A DNA stretch of 36,876 nt from Deltaproteobacteria bacterium. GTDB lineage: Bacteria; Myxococcota_A; UBA796; UBA9615. The notes under the pieces were generated by a model. That model was given only the letters and a program-made list of their open reading frames with translations. It was not told where the DNA came from and searched no databases. Numbering within the stretch: the stretch's first letter is position 1; every line of letters begins with the position of its first letter. The stretch spans positions 1 to 36,876 of the forward strand of contig JAGSHC010000031.1 in assembly GCA_023954745.1 (NCBI GenBank), given 5' to 3'. Of the stretch, positions 6,791 through 14,465 are shown in pieces. The position numbers and the translations under genes are program-made.

Positions 6791-9509
6791 AACCAATGCC
6801 CAGCTGGAGGTCCATGGGGCCCTGACGCCCGCTGGCGTTGTATTCGCCGCGCGAGTTGAGGGTCGCGGTCGAGATGCCCGTGGCCTGCCGGTTGTTCGTC
6901 ACGTTGTAGAGGTCCACCTGAAAGAAGAGTCGCCCGTACGGCATCTTGAGCTTGTAGATGGCGCGCAGGTCGACGGACCAGAAGGGGTTGACCGAGTCGA
7001 AGGTCCCGACCTCGGCGACGTAGACGGCGTAGCCGCCGGACTTGTCGCTGTAGTAGGTGCGGTCGAAGCGGCTGCCGCTCTGGAAGCGGAACGTCCCGGC
7101 GACCTGTAGGCCGAAGGGCGTCAGATACGCCGCGCTCGCCTTGATGACGTGGGGACGGTCCGAGCCCAGCCACCCGTACTCGAAGGGCTGCTGCGTGGGG
7201 TTGTCCAGAGCGCCCGTGATCTGGGTCTCCGTGAGCCCCCGCGTCATCGACATCGTGTAGTTGATGTCGAGCAGGAGGCCCTTGAACATCTGTCGCTGCA
7301 GGATGAACGAGAGGCTGTAGTAGTTCCGGGACGCCTGGTTGGGCGTGCGAAGGCGAAAGAAGTAGTCCTGGAGGCCATTGATCACGCCGATGGTGTTCGT
7401 GCCTGCGCCGTTCCAGATGTAATTGACCTCGTCGTCCTCCCACAGGTTGCGGAACCACTTCGCGGTGCCCTCGAGGCCGACCTTGGTCTTGGCCCCGATG
7501 TTCATCTCGAAGCCGGTCACCAGTCCGTAGACCCGGGGCGCGGTCAGCTTGTCGTGACTGTTGTAGTTGGACTGTCCGCGGCTGTAGTTCCACTGAGAGA
7601 AGGAGGTGTTGACCTCACTGCCGCCGTAGCGCTCCTCGACGTAGAGCTTGCTGCCGGTGCCGTTCTTGTCGAGGAAGCCCGAGACCAGGAGCTTGCCCTG
7701 GTCGATGTTGATGCCACCGCCGAGGTAGATCTTCGCCATCTTGCGCCCCGACGGGTCGACGGAGACACCGCCGACCGGCGTGAAGGCGTTGAATCCCACG
7801 ATGCGCTCGCCGACGTCGTTGTTGAGCACGACGCGGTCGTACTTCACTCCGAGGTCGACCGTGAGCCACGGGGCGGGCTGCCAGGTGTCCTGAAGGAACC
7901 CGAAGATGGAGTTTCCGTTGTTGGCCTGGCTGATCTGGCCGTCGTACTCGACCCACCAGAACGGCTCCACCGAGGTGGGGTCGCCGGAGTCATCGAGGCC
8001 CTGGGTGAGCCGCAGGTTGCCGGGGACGCCGAACTGGACCTGGCTGCGCGTCCAGCCGAACTCCACTCCGCCCTTGATCTTGTGGGTACCCAGCGCCCGC
8101 CGGACGAACCCGGTGACCGAGGCCCGCACGGAGTCGCGCCAGCGGTCGTTGAGGCTGAAGCGCCAGTAGTTGTCCTCGTACCGCGCGCCCGACGCACCGA
8201 GGGTCGCTGGGGTGAGGAAGTCGATGTAGCCCTCGGACTGCCCCTCCTTGCACTGCTTGAAGCGCAGGTCGTCGCGCCAGGTGCAGGGCTGCGGCGTCAC
8301 GTCGATGGCCGACTTGAACCGCGTGTAGTGCACGTTGGCGATGATCGAGTCGGTGATCCGCCAGTTCCACTCCGCGCCGAGAGTGAAGTTGCTCTGGTGC
8401 TGGTGCCGCTGGGCGTCCGGGTCGTAGCGGAACGACTGGATCTGGTTGCTGATGTTGGCGACGGAACCCAGCGCGCTGAGGATCACCTCGTGGCGGGGGT
8501 GGGGGCGCGCAGTGAGCTTGGTGAAGAGGTTGAAGCCGTCGAAGACCCGGGGCGAGCGAGCGCCGGCCGACGTGCCCACGTTGTGGATGTACTTCAACGA
8601 GCTGAAGAACCAGAGCTTGTCCTGGACGATGGCCCCGCCGACGGAGACGTTGAGGTCGAAGTTCTGCGAGTCGCGGTCGAACTCGCTGCCCTCGAGCTGC
8701 CGGCCGTCCGGCGTGTAGATGGCGTCGCGCTTCGGAGACCAGTTCCCGTTGCTGTAGAAGCCGCGGATGCTGCCGTGCAGCTCGTTGCCACCGGACTCGG
8801 TGCGCACGTTGATGATCGAGCCGAGCGTCCCGCCGTTCTCGGCCTTGAAGCCGCCCGTGATCACCTCGATCTCCTCGATGGCGTCGAGGTTGAAGTTGAA
8901 CGAGAAGGTCCCCGTCACCGGATCGGTGGTGTTCGCGCCGTCGAGCAGCCAGACGTTCTCGCTGGAGCTGCCGCCCTTGACGTTGGGGTTCGCGCCCCCG
9001 GTGACGCCCGGAGCGAACTGCACGGCCGACTGGTAGCTGCGCCGGTTGGGCAGGGCTTCCAGGTACTCCTTGGTGACCACAGCGCCTTGGCCCGAGTCGG
9101 CGGTGTCGACGGTGGGCTTGTCGTCAACCACCGTGACCACGTCCGTGACCTCGGCGGTGGTGAGCACGACATCGACCCGAACCTCGGAGCCGATCGTGAC
9201 TCGAATGCCGGTCTGCACGTAGGTCTGGAGGCCGGAGAACTCCGCGCGGAGCTCGTAGAGACCTGGCGGCAAGCCGGGCATCCAAAAGCTGCCGTCGCCC
9301 TTCGTGGTGAAGGAGCGCACGCCCTGCATCTCGTCGGACTGCAGGGTGACGACCGCGCCCGTGAGGGGGCTGCCTTCGTCGTCGGCGACGGTTCCCTGGA
9401 CGGTGCCGGTCTGCTCTGTGGCCGCGGCAAAACCGGGGACCAGCAGCGCGATCAGCGCGACCAGGAAGAGAAGTGGAGCAACGCCGGGATGCTTCCCGCT
9501 GCGGTTCAT
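6780..9509 (-). CDS. Oar-like TonB-dependent outer-membrane receptor with carboxypeptidase-regulatory-like domain
   Basis: 909 residues from the ATG at 9509, preferred over a GTG at 9542 because a GGGG-containing ribosome site precedes it and the signal peptide then begins MNRSGKHPG and ends near GFAAA. An N-terminal Ig-like carboxypeptidase-regulatory domain follows (GTVQGTVADDEGSPLTGA ... GDGSFWMPGLPPGLYEL). Then comes the plug: segments TKEYLEALPNRRSYQS, VWLLDGANTTDP and IEEIEVITGGFKAENGG are typical of Oar/OmpA-related TonB receptors. The long remainder is aromatic-rich beta strands of a 22-strand barrel, ending in the terminal Phe (LGIGYEF) recognised by the Bam machinery. In Myxococcus Oar supports protein secretion; other relatives import substrates. 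First gene of an operon with two lipoproteins. Substrate unknown. Confidence 0.9.
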   Translation of the reverse strand: MNRSGKHPGVAPLLFLVALIALLVPGFAAATEQTGTVQGTVADDEGSPLTGAVVTLQSDEMQGVRSFTTKGDGSFWMPGLPPGLYELRAEFSGLQTYVQTGIRVTIGSEVRVDVVLTTAEVTDVVTVVDDKPTVDTADSGQGAVVTKEYLEALPNRRSYQSAVQFAPGVTGGANPNVKGGSSSENVWLLDGANTTDPVTGTFSFNFNLDAIEEIEVITGGFKAENGGTLGSIINVRTESGGNELHGSIRGFYSNGNWSPKRDAIYTPDGRQLEGSEFDRDSQNFDLNVSVGGAIVQDKLWFFSSLKYIHNVGTSAGARSPRVFDGFNLFTKLTARPHPRHEVILSALGSVANISNQIQSFRYDPDAQRHQHQSNFTLGAEWNWRITDSIIANVHYTRFKSAIDVTPQPCTWRDDLRFKQCKEGQSEGYIDFLTPATLGASGARYEDNYWRFSLNDRWRDSVRASVTGFVRRALGTHKIKGGVEFGWTRSQVQFGVPGNLRLTQGLDDSGDPTSVEPFWWVEYDGQISQANNGNSIFGFLQDTWQPAPWLTVDLGVKYDRVVLNNDVGERIVGFNAFTPVGGVSVDPSGRKMAKIYLGGGINIDQGKLLVSGFLDKNGTGSKLYVEERYGGSEVNTSFSQWNYSRGQSNYNSHDKLTAPRVYGLVTGFEMNIGAKTKVGLEGTAKWFRNLWEDDEVNYIWNGAGTNTIGVINGLQDYFFRLRTPNQASRNYYSLSFILQRQMFKGLLLDINYTMSMTRGLTETQITGALDNPTQQPFEYGWLGSDRPHVIKASAAYLTPFGLQVAGTFRFQSGSRFDRTYYSDKSGGYAVYVAEVGTFDSVNPFWSVDLRAIYKLKMPYGRLFFQVDLYNVTNNRQATGISTATLNSRGEYNASGRQGPMDLQLGIGYEF

Positions 9510-9576
9510 TCGGAACCCCTTTTGCTGACTGCGGATCGCCACACACGTGAGCGCGCGGGTCCGCAGAACGGCACAT

Positions 9577-9606
9577 CCTATAGCTCGCGCGATTTCGCCG
9601 CTGCAA
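9577..9606 (-). promoter_or_regulatory. Candidate sigma70-type promoter for the receptor operon
   Basis: On the minus strand: TTGCAG (9606-9601), an 18-base spacer, TATAGG (9582-9577). It lies about 70 bases upstream of the receptor ATG in the 252-base divergent region 9510-9761. The match is moderate; the rest of this gap shows no further structure I can name. Confidence 0.35.
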
Positions 9607-9761
9607 GGAACCGCCCCGGTGATCAGAAGCGATGCCGGTGCGGTTGTTTTGAGCCATCGATCAGCAGAGGCGTTTCGTCACCCTGGCAAGAGAGCGTGAG
9701 ATCGACCATGCTTGCGCGTTGTCGGAGTACCCCTGCCTGGGCGCCGACTCTGGAGTTGCTG

Positions 9762-10466
9762 ATGCATCGTCTCTCTCCCGCACTTCTCCTCTTCGCGCTG
9801 CTCGTCGCTGCGCCCGCGAGCGCGACCACCATGGTCGAGCTCTCTCAGGACGAGCTGACTTACATCGCCGATCTGGTCGTCGAAGCCGAGGTGGAGGTCG
9901 TCGAGGCGGAGCGCGAAGCAGGCCAGAACTGGATCAAGTCCATCGCCACCTTGAAGATCACGCGCGTGCTCAAGGGCGAGGCCATCGAGGGTGACCGTGC
10001 CCTCGTTCGCGAGTGGGGCGGCCGAATCGACGCCGACGAGACCATTCTCGAGGGAGCTCCTGTCTACACCGCCGGAGAGCGCGTGCTGGTCTTTCTCGAG
10101 CGGGAGAACCGACCGGATGCGATGTGGCGCACTCTGGGCATGACCCAGGGGAAGTTCACGCTCATCGAGGAGGTGGACACGGGCCGCGACGTGATCCTCA
10201 AGCGGGTCGCCCGGTCCGGTCTCGAGTTCGTCGAGGCATCCGTTCCCCTCCCCGCCGCGCGCAGGTACAGCGACGCGGTCATCGACGCGGTCATCGAGCG
10301 GGTTTCGATGGACTACGTGCCTCCCTACAGCCGCATTCCCGGGGTCCCACAGTGGAAGGACGACCAGTTCCACACTGACGCACTGGCGGCCGGCCAGGAG
10401 CTGGATCCGAGGTGGGAAGCGGCACGTGCAGAAATGATCTCGTTCCAGGACGGAGGTGGCCGATGA
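9762..10466 (+). CDS. Conserved secreted protein paired with matrixin protease
   Basis: 234 residues from the ATG at 9762 (TGGAG ribosome site seven bases before). Signal peptide MHRLSPALLLFALLVAAPASA. The mature protein has a compact pattern: IADLVVEAEVEVVEAE, then IATLKITRVLKGE, then YTAGERVLVFLERE and LGMTQGKFTLIEE. To my recollection this resembles a family of secreted proteins that often sit next to matrixin metalloproteases in myxobacteria-like genomes, but its molecular role is not known. Its stop overlaps the protease start in ATGA, so the two are co-translated. A chaperone, inhibitor or substrate of the protease are all possible; none is shown. Confidence 0.78.
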   Translation: MHRLSPALLLFALLVAAPASATTMVELSQDELTYIADLVVEAEVEVVEAEREAGQNWIKSIATLKITRVLKGEAIEGDRALVREWGGRIDADETILEGAPVYTAGERVLVFLERENRPDAMWRTLGMTQGKFTLIEEVDTGRDVILKRVARSGLEFVEASVPLPAARRYSDAVIDAVIERVSMDYVPPYSRIPGVPQWKDDQFHTDALAAGQELDPRWEAARAEMISFQDGGGR

Positions 10467-11812
10467 CCCGCTCACGGTTCCTCATCCTCCCGCTCCTCCT
10501 TCTCGTGGTTCCGCTCCTGGGCGGCTGGAAGTTTCTGAGCCCGCCCCGCGCGTGGGACATCACCGACACGGGTCCGGGGGGCACCTGGCCCATCGAGTTC
10601 CACGCCGGGGATGTCGTGCCCCAGGGCCTCGACACCCACGAGGAGAAGTGGGATCTCATCCAGCAGTCCTACGACCACTGGGGCGAAGAGGTCCCCTGCT
10701 CGCCCATCGAGGCGGTTCAGGGCGCGGACATCAACAACAGCACGCAGGGATTCGGCGCGTCGGGCCTCACGACCCTTACGTTCAATGACCCGACCAATGC
10801 CCTGGGCTCCAGCACCCTCGCAGCGGCGTTGAGCTACACCAGCAACGGCGTGGTCACCAACAACGGGGTGACCTTCGCGGCCATCGCGGAGTCCCACATC
10901 GTCTTCAACGACTGGGTGGTCTGGGGAGACGCGGCGGACATCTCGGCCGCGTCCTGCTTCAACCGACACGACTTCATGTCGACGACCACTCACGAGATCG
11001 GACACACGATCGGCCTCGGTCACAGCTGCGAAGACGGCGAGGCGTGCAGCGACCCGTTGCTGCGCGGAGCGACCATGTACTGGTCCGGCGGCTCCTGCAG
11101 CAGCGCGAAGCGCATCCCCAACGAGGATGACGCTGCGGCCATCAACGTCGCCTACGGCGTCTCCATCGACTTCGAAATCGAGCCCGCCGACGGCCAGGAG
11201 CTGGTCGGTCCGGCTCCGCTCACTGCGTCCATGGACGTGCCGTCGGAGTACCAGGCCACGGTGGTCGAGTACGAGTGGAACTTCGGCGACGGGACCGAGC
11301 ACATCATCACCACCACCGCCGAGAGCGTGGAGCACACCTGGGAGGAGGAAGGGCAGTACACCGTCACCCTCAGCATCCTGGGCGAGGACGCCGAGTGCGG
11401 TGGCGAGTATGAGGCTGAGGAGCGCAAGGTCGGCGTCGTGCTGGTCTGCAACGAGCCCCGCCCCGCCTTCGAGTTCGTGAACGAAGGTGACTTCACGGTG
11501 CAGATCGAGAACGTCTCCGATCTGGGTGCCTTTGGCTGCATCACCGACTTCGTCTGGATTCTGGATGGCGACGAGGACAGCGCGCTGCGCACCTACGAGC
11601 CGACGTACGTGTTCGACGACAACTCGAGCCATACCGTGACTCTCCGAGCCTCGGGCCCTGGCGGTGAGACCGAGATCACCCAGACCATCGACCCGACCAA
11701 GCAGTCGGGCGAGGGATGCAGCGCCAGTGTCGCTGGGACCGAGCCCGTCGGACTGCTGGCCCTGCTTATCGGAATGATGGGTTTGGTGCCCCTCGCGCGT
11801 CGCCGCCGGTAG
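10463..11812 (+). CDS. Matrixin-like zinc metalloprotease with PKD domain and MYXO-CTERM-like anchor
   Basis: 449 residues from the ATG at 10463. An N-terminal signal segment precedes a metzincin catalytic domain with HEIGHTIGLGH (177-187; zinc ligands H177, H181, H187; catalytic E178) and a Met-turn (ATMYW, M205). A PKD-type domain follows (~235-325, EYEWNFGDGTEH), then a second PKD-like repeat (~332-412, FVWILDGDED). The C-terminus is GCSASVAGTEPVG (C419), a hydrophobic helix (~428-444) and RRRR, matching the MYXO-CTERM sorting-signal layout of Cys, transmembrane segment and Arg cluster. The protein is therefore expected to be exported, trimmed and attached to the cell surface. Extra cysteines around the active site (S-C-E-D-G-E-A-C) may form disulfides. 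Substrate unknown. Confidence 0.9.
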   Translation: MTRSRFLILPLLLLVVPLLGGWKFLSPPRAWDITDTGPGGTWPIEFHAGDVVPQGLDTHEEKWDLIQQSYDHWGEEVPCSPIEAVQGADINNSTQGFGASGLTTLTFNDPTNALGSSTLAAALSYTSNGVVTNNGVTFAAIAESHIVFNDWVVWGDAADISAASCFNRHDFMSTTTHEIGHTIGLGHSCEDGEACSDPLLRGATMYWSGGSCSSAKRIPNEDDAAAINVAYGVSIDFEIEPADGQELVGPAPLTASMDVPSEYQATVVEYEWNFGDGTEHIITTTAESVEHTWEEEGQYTVTLSILGEDAECGGEYEAEERKVGVVLVCNEPRPAFEFVNEGDFTVQIENVSDLGAFGCITDFVWILDGDEDSALRTYEPTYVFDDNSSHTVTLRASGPGGETEITQTIDPTKQSGEGCSASVAGTEPVGLLALLIGMMGLVPLARRRR

Positions 11813-11888
11813 AGTCCCGCGCCGAACCACGTTGTCCCCGGGCAGCGAAACGCGCGTAACTAGGCGCCTTTTACCAGTCGAAATCTGT

Positions 11889-11906
11889 CGAAGGACCTTT
11901 CCTTCG
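11889..11906. repeat. Perfect 7-bp inverted repeat
   Basis: CGAAGGA-CCTT-TCCTTCG, upstream of the double-zinc-finger gene and after the protease gene. No T-run follows, so it is not a textbook terminator; it could be a hairpin in the leader or an operator. The surrounding gap 11813-11956 has nothing else clear. Confidence 0.45.
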
Positions 11907-11956
11907 CGCCTGCATGCACCTATCACTTGGGGGCAAGCTTTGACCGAGGAATTGTC

Positions 11957-12541
11957 GTGACTCAGAACCCTGTCTACTGCGGCCGCTGCCACACGACCCG
12001 GCCTCCGCTCTTCTCCATTCGCACCTACACCTGCGTGATGTGTGGCAAGTCCCGCACCGTGGACGAGTACAAGGACGAGATGGCGAAGCTGCGCTCTGCG
12101 GCCCCTCAGGGGGACACGGGGGTGTACCCCAGCGCCGCCTGGCGTCCCGACGCCGGGACCGCCGCGCGGGTTGCTGCGGCGACGGCGCGACAGAATCCTC
12201 CGAAGGTCCGCCGGCCCAAGCCCGCGCCCCCGACACCCGCGAAGCCAAAGGCTCGGGCAAAGGCTGCTCCGAAGCCGGTCCCCGTCGCCAAGGCCCCCGC
12301 TGCGAAGGTGGCCCCTGCGCCGAAGCCTGTCGCGAAGCCGGCCCCCGTGCCGAAGCCTGCTGCGAAGGCGGTCAAGGCCGCTGCGGCGCCGAAGGCTGCG
12401 GCCGCGGCTCCCAAGGTCGTCGGTGTCGGCACCGGTTGCGCCTGGAAGGACTGCGGCAACACCGCCCGTCCGAGGAGCAAGTACTGCAGCCGAGCGTGCA
12501 GCAACAAGAACGCGCGCTACCGCCACTCGCAGCGGAAGTAG
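11957..12541 (+). CDS. Double zinc-finger protein with histone-H1-like Lys/Ala/Pro linker
   Basis: 194 residues from a GTG at 11957, chosen because GAGGA lies seven bases upstream; a TTG at 11927 is possible but has no such site. An N-terminal four-Cys zinc ribbon (C8, C11, C26, C29: CGRC ... CVMC) is followed by a short charged segment. Residues ~75-157 are a Lys/Ala/Pro linker made of KPAPxPK/AAKA-like units resembling histone H1 tails or myxobacterial HU-like tails. The C-terminus is a second four-Cys finger (C161, C166, C177, C181; CAWKDC ... YCSRAC) ending in a basic helix KNARYRHSQRK, similar to CGNR-type zinc fingers. The layout suggests a DNA- or RNA-binding architectural protein. No established name; single gene, convergent with uppP. 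Confidence 0.78.
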   Translation: MTQNPVYCGRCHTTRPPLFSIRTYTCVMCGKSRTVDEYKDEMAKLRSAAPQGDTGVYPSAAWRPDAGTAARVAAATARQNPPKVRRPKPAPPTPAKPKARAKAAPKPVPVAKAPAAKVAPAPKPVAKPAPVPKPAAKAVKAAAAPKAAAAAPKVVGVGTGCAWKDCGNTARPRSKYCSRACSNKNARYRHSQRK

Positions 12542-12568
12542 CGGTCCCCCCTTGCGGGGTCAGGGCTC

Positions 12569-13405
12569 TCAGCCCATCAGGATCGCGGCGATCCCCACGG
12601 GCCAGACGTACCAGGTGAACCTGTGCAGTCCTCCGCGCTTCACGAGCGCCACGAGCAGGACCAGCGCGAGGTAGCCCACGACCATCGCCGTGATGAATCC
12701 GACCGCCAGGGCGGCCAGGGAGGCGCCTTCGAAGGCGATGCCGTCCCGTGCGAGCAGCACCGCCGCTCCGAGGATGGCGGGCACCGCGAGGAGGAACGAG
12801 TACCGCGCGGCGAGGTCCCGGTCGAAGCCGAGGAACAACGCCACCGCAATGGTGGTGCCCGAGCGTGAGATGCCCGGCGTGATGGCGAGTCCCTGGGCCA
12901 GCCCGATGAGCAGAGCCGCCCCGATGCCCATGGAGGCTGCGGAGACGGCACCTCCCGAGCGCCACCTGGTGGCCAGGAGCAGGGCGCCGGTCACCAGGAG
13001 CGCAATGCCCACGGGCCGCACGCCATGGAAGAGCGACTCGAAGATGTCCTTCAGTCCAAGGCCGATGAGGGCCGTAGGAATCGTGCCGACCGCGACCAGG
13101 AAGGCGAGCCAGCGGTCGGGGTCGGCGCGGAGCCAGTCCAGGACGCCGCCGTCGTCTGGCTTCGGCGCACCGCCACCGGTCCAGGAGCGGACGATTCGGC
13201 CCAGGTCGTTGCGGTAGAACCAGAGCACCGGGAGCAAGGTGCCGACGTGCAGGACCAGGTCGAAGAGGACCGCCTGCTCTGTGGCGAAGAAGCTGTCACC
13301 GAGCCACTGTTGGAAGAGGACCAGGTGACCGGAGGAGCTGACGGGGAGGAACTCGGTCAGGCCCTGGACGAGGCCCAGGAGCGCTGCCTGAAGCCAGTCC
13401 TTCAT
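12569..13405 (-). CDS. uppP: Undecaprenyl-diphosphatase UppP (BacA)
   Basis: 278-residue polytopic inner-membrane enzyme that dephosphorylates undecaprenyl diphosphate to recycle the lipid carrier for peptidoglycan and other envelope glycans. Both family signatures are present: EFLPVSSSGHL (18-28) and PGISRSG (177-183), plus the conserved FDLVLHVGT helix (48-56). Length is normal. The start is the ATG at 13405, which overlaps the TGA of the upstream AgmX/PglI-like gene; longer in-frame extensions are Arg-rich and not membrane-like. Bacitracin resistance is a known effect of overexpression in other bacteria. Coupling to a periplasm-facing anchored protein is unusual and suggests envelope-assembly context. 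Confidence 0.95.
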   Translation of the reverse strand: MKDWLQAALLGLVQGLTEFLPVSSSGHLVLFQQWLGDSFFATEQAVLFDLVLHVGTLLPVLWFYRNDLGRIVRSWTGGGAPKPDDGGVLDWLRADPDRWLAFLVAVGTIPTALIGLGLKDIFESLFHGVRPVGIALLVTGALLLATRWRSGGAVSAASMGIGAALLIGLAQGLAITPGISRSGTTIAVALFLGFDRDLAARYSFLLAVPAILGAAVLLARDGIAFEGASLAALAVGFITAMVVGYLALVLLVALVKRGGLHRFTWYVWPVGIAAILMG

Positions 13406-14028
13406 TCGTCTTCGACCGGAGCCTGCACGACGAGGCCGCGCTCGGGCCACATGGCGAGCGGCCACAGGACGCGCGCGAGGCCCTGCACCCCCGAGAAGTC
13501 CGCCTTGGGAACCAGGTCACCGAAGCAGTCCCGGAGCTCGACCGACGGAATGGCGCGGAGCTCGACGCTGACGTCGCCTTGCAGGGCGCCGTTCTCCACG
13601 TTGAACATCAGGATCGCCCGCCCCTTGGAGGTGCGGTCCGCCTTCAGCGCGGTGTCGTAGCAGGCCTGGAAGTCGGCCTCGAGGGGTTGCAGTGAGGCGT
13701 AGACAGCCTGGGTGAGAGCAGGGGGGCGCACGCTGGGAGACTTGAGTCCCGGGACCATGCTCGGCAGGGGGTTGCGGCGCCGATTCTTTTCGGCGGTCTT
13801 CGCTGCCTCCATGGGGTCCATCGGCGTCGCCGCCTCTCTGGGCGCACCCCCGGTGACCGTGGCCGGGGTGGGGGGCATCATGGGCGTGAGGGAGCGGCCC
13901 TTCGTGTCGAGCGGCTCCGAGCGCGAGGTCTCGGCGGTTTGACCGAACCAGAGAAACGCGCCCCCTCCGAGGACCAGAAGAGCGACGGCGGTCGCGATCA
14001 GCAGTTGTCGGTTCTCGCCTTCGCTCAT
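13402..14028 (-). CDS. AgmX/PglI-like C-terminal domain protein with single membrane anchor
   Basis: 208 residues from an ATG at 14028 with a GGAG ribosome site. A transmembrane helix at ~8-29 is followed by a Pro/Met-rich periplasmic linker and a C-terminal domain (~110-195). This domain has the pattern of the AgmX/PglI (TonB-C-like) module: a helix LQPLEADFQACYDTALKAD with a Cys, a strand pair GRAILMFNVENGALQGDVSV, then SVELRDCFGDLV with a second Cys. In Myxococcota these modules occur in gliding-motility and other energised envelope machines, where they interact with outer-membrane partners. The match is by pattern only. Stop overlaps the uppP start (ATGA), so the two are translated together. 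Confidence 0.65.
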   Translation of the reverse strand: MSEGENRQLLIATAVALLVLGGGAFLWFGQTAETSRSEPLDTKGRSLTPMMPPTPATVTGGAPREAATPMDPMEAAKTAEKNRRRNPLPSMVPGLKSPSVRPPALTQAVYASLQPLEADFQACYDTALKADRTSKGRAILMFNVENGALQGDVSVELRAIPSVELRDCFGDLVPKADFSGVQGLARVLWPLAMWPERGLVVQAPVEDE

Positions 14029-14084
14029 CTCGTCTCCGTCGCCTGCCCCCGAGGGGCGCCGGATGGTAGTACAACTCTCCAACC

Positions 14085-14465
14085 ATGTTCGTCGCCCAGA
14101 TCCGAGAGACCATCTGCATCGCCCACCGCGTCCTGTCGGCGGATGGGAAGTTGGGCCCGTTGCACGGTCACAATTGGACGATCGAGGTCTCGCTCGGCGC
14201 GGAGTCTCTCGATGAGCGTGGACTGGTCGGCGACGCACCGGCTCTGCGGCGCGCGCTCCACGAGGTCGTCGATTCCATCGATCATCGGACCCTGGACGAT
14301 CTGCCCGCATTCCTCGAGCCGAGCTCCCGCACGGCCCCCGCGTTTGCCCATTGGGTGGCGCAGCGACTGGGGCCGGAGCTGCCGTCGGGCCTGGCCCTCG
14401 TTTCGGTCCGGGTGGTCGATGGCACCGGAGCCGTGGTCTCCTGGGCGCCGAGGGGCGTGCAGTGA
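14085..14465 (+). CDS. 6-pyruvoyl-tetrahydropterin synthase/QueD-fold protein lacking the usual catalytic Cys
   Basis: 126 residues. The zinc triad is intact: H14 (CIAHR), H27 and H29 in LHGHNW. The D-H pair of the active site is also present (SIDHRTLDDLPAF, D66/H67). However, the cysteine expected four residues before the first His of HGH (as in QueD KCGRLHGH) is Leu here (GKLGPLHGH, L23), and the late active-site Glu before Thr is replaced by D112-G-T. The AEN-type motif before the last helix is also altered (SSRTAPAFAHW). The protein may therefore bind zinc and a pterin-like ligand without normal QueD or PTPS catalysis, or carry out a different reaction. Its stop overlaps the GTG of the next gene, a zinc-ribbon membrane protein. 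No other queuosine or pterin genes are nearby. Confidence 0.8.
   Translation: MFVAQIRETICIAHRVLSADGKLGPLHGHNWTIEVSLGAESLDERGLVGDAPALRRALHEVVDSIDHRTLDDLPAFLEPSSRTAPAFAHWVAQRLGPELPSGLALVSVRVVDGTGAVVSWAPRGVQ

Noticed and set aside
7149-9700. Very long open frame on the plus strand opposite the TonB-dependent receptor
   Set aside because: Its translation is Val/Glu/Arg-rich without domains, and it is the mirror of a gene with clear receptor motifs; in GC-rich DNA such antisense frames are expected. Only its 3' end, from 9762, is a real gene.
12546-12560. Small CCCC/GGGG hairpin between the zinc-finger gene and uppP as bidirectional terminator
   Set aside because: Only four base pairs and no T-run on either strand.
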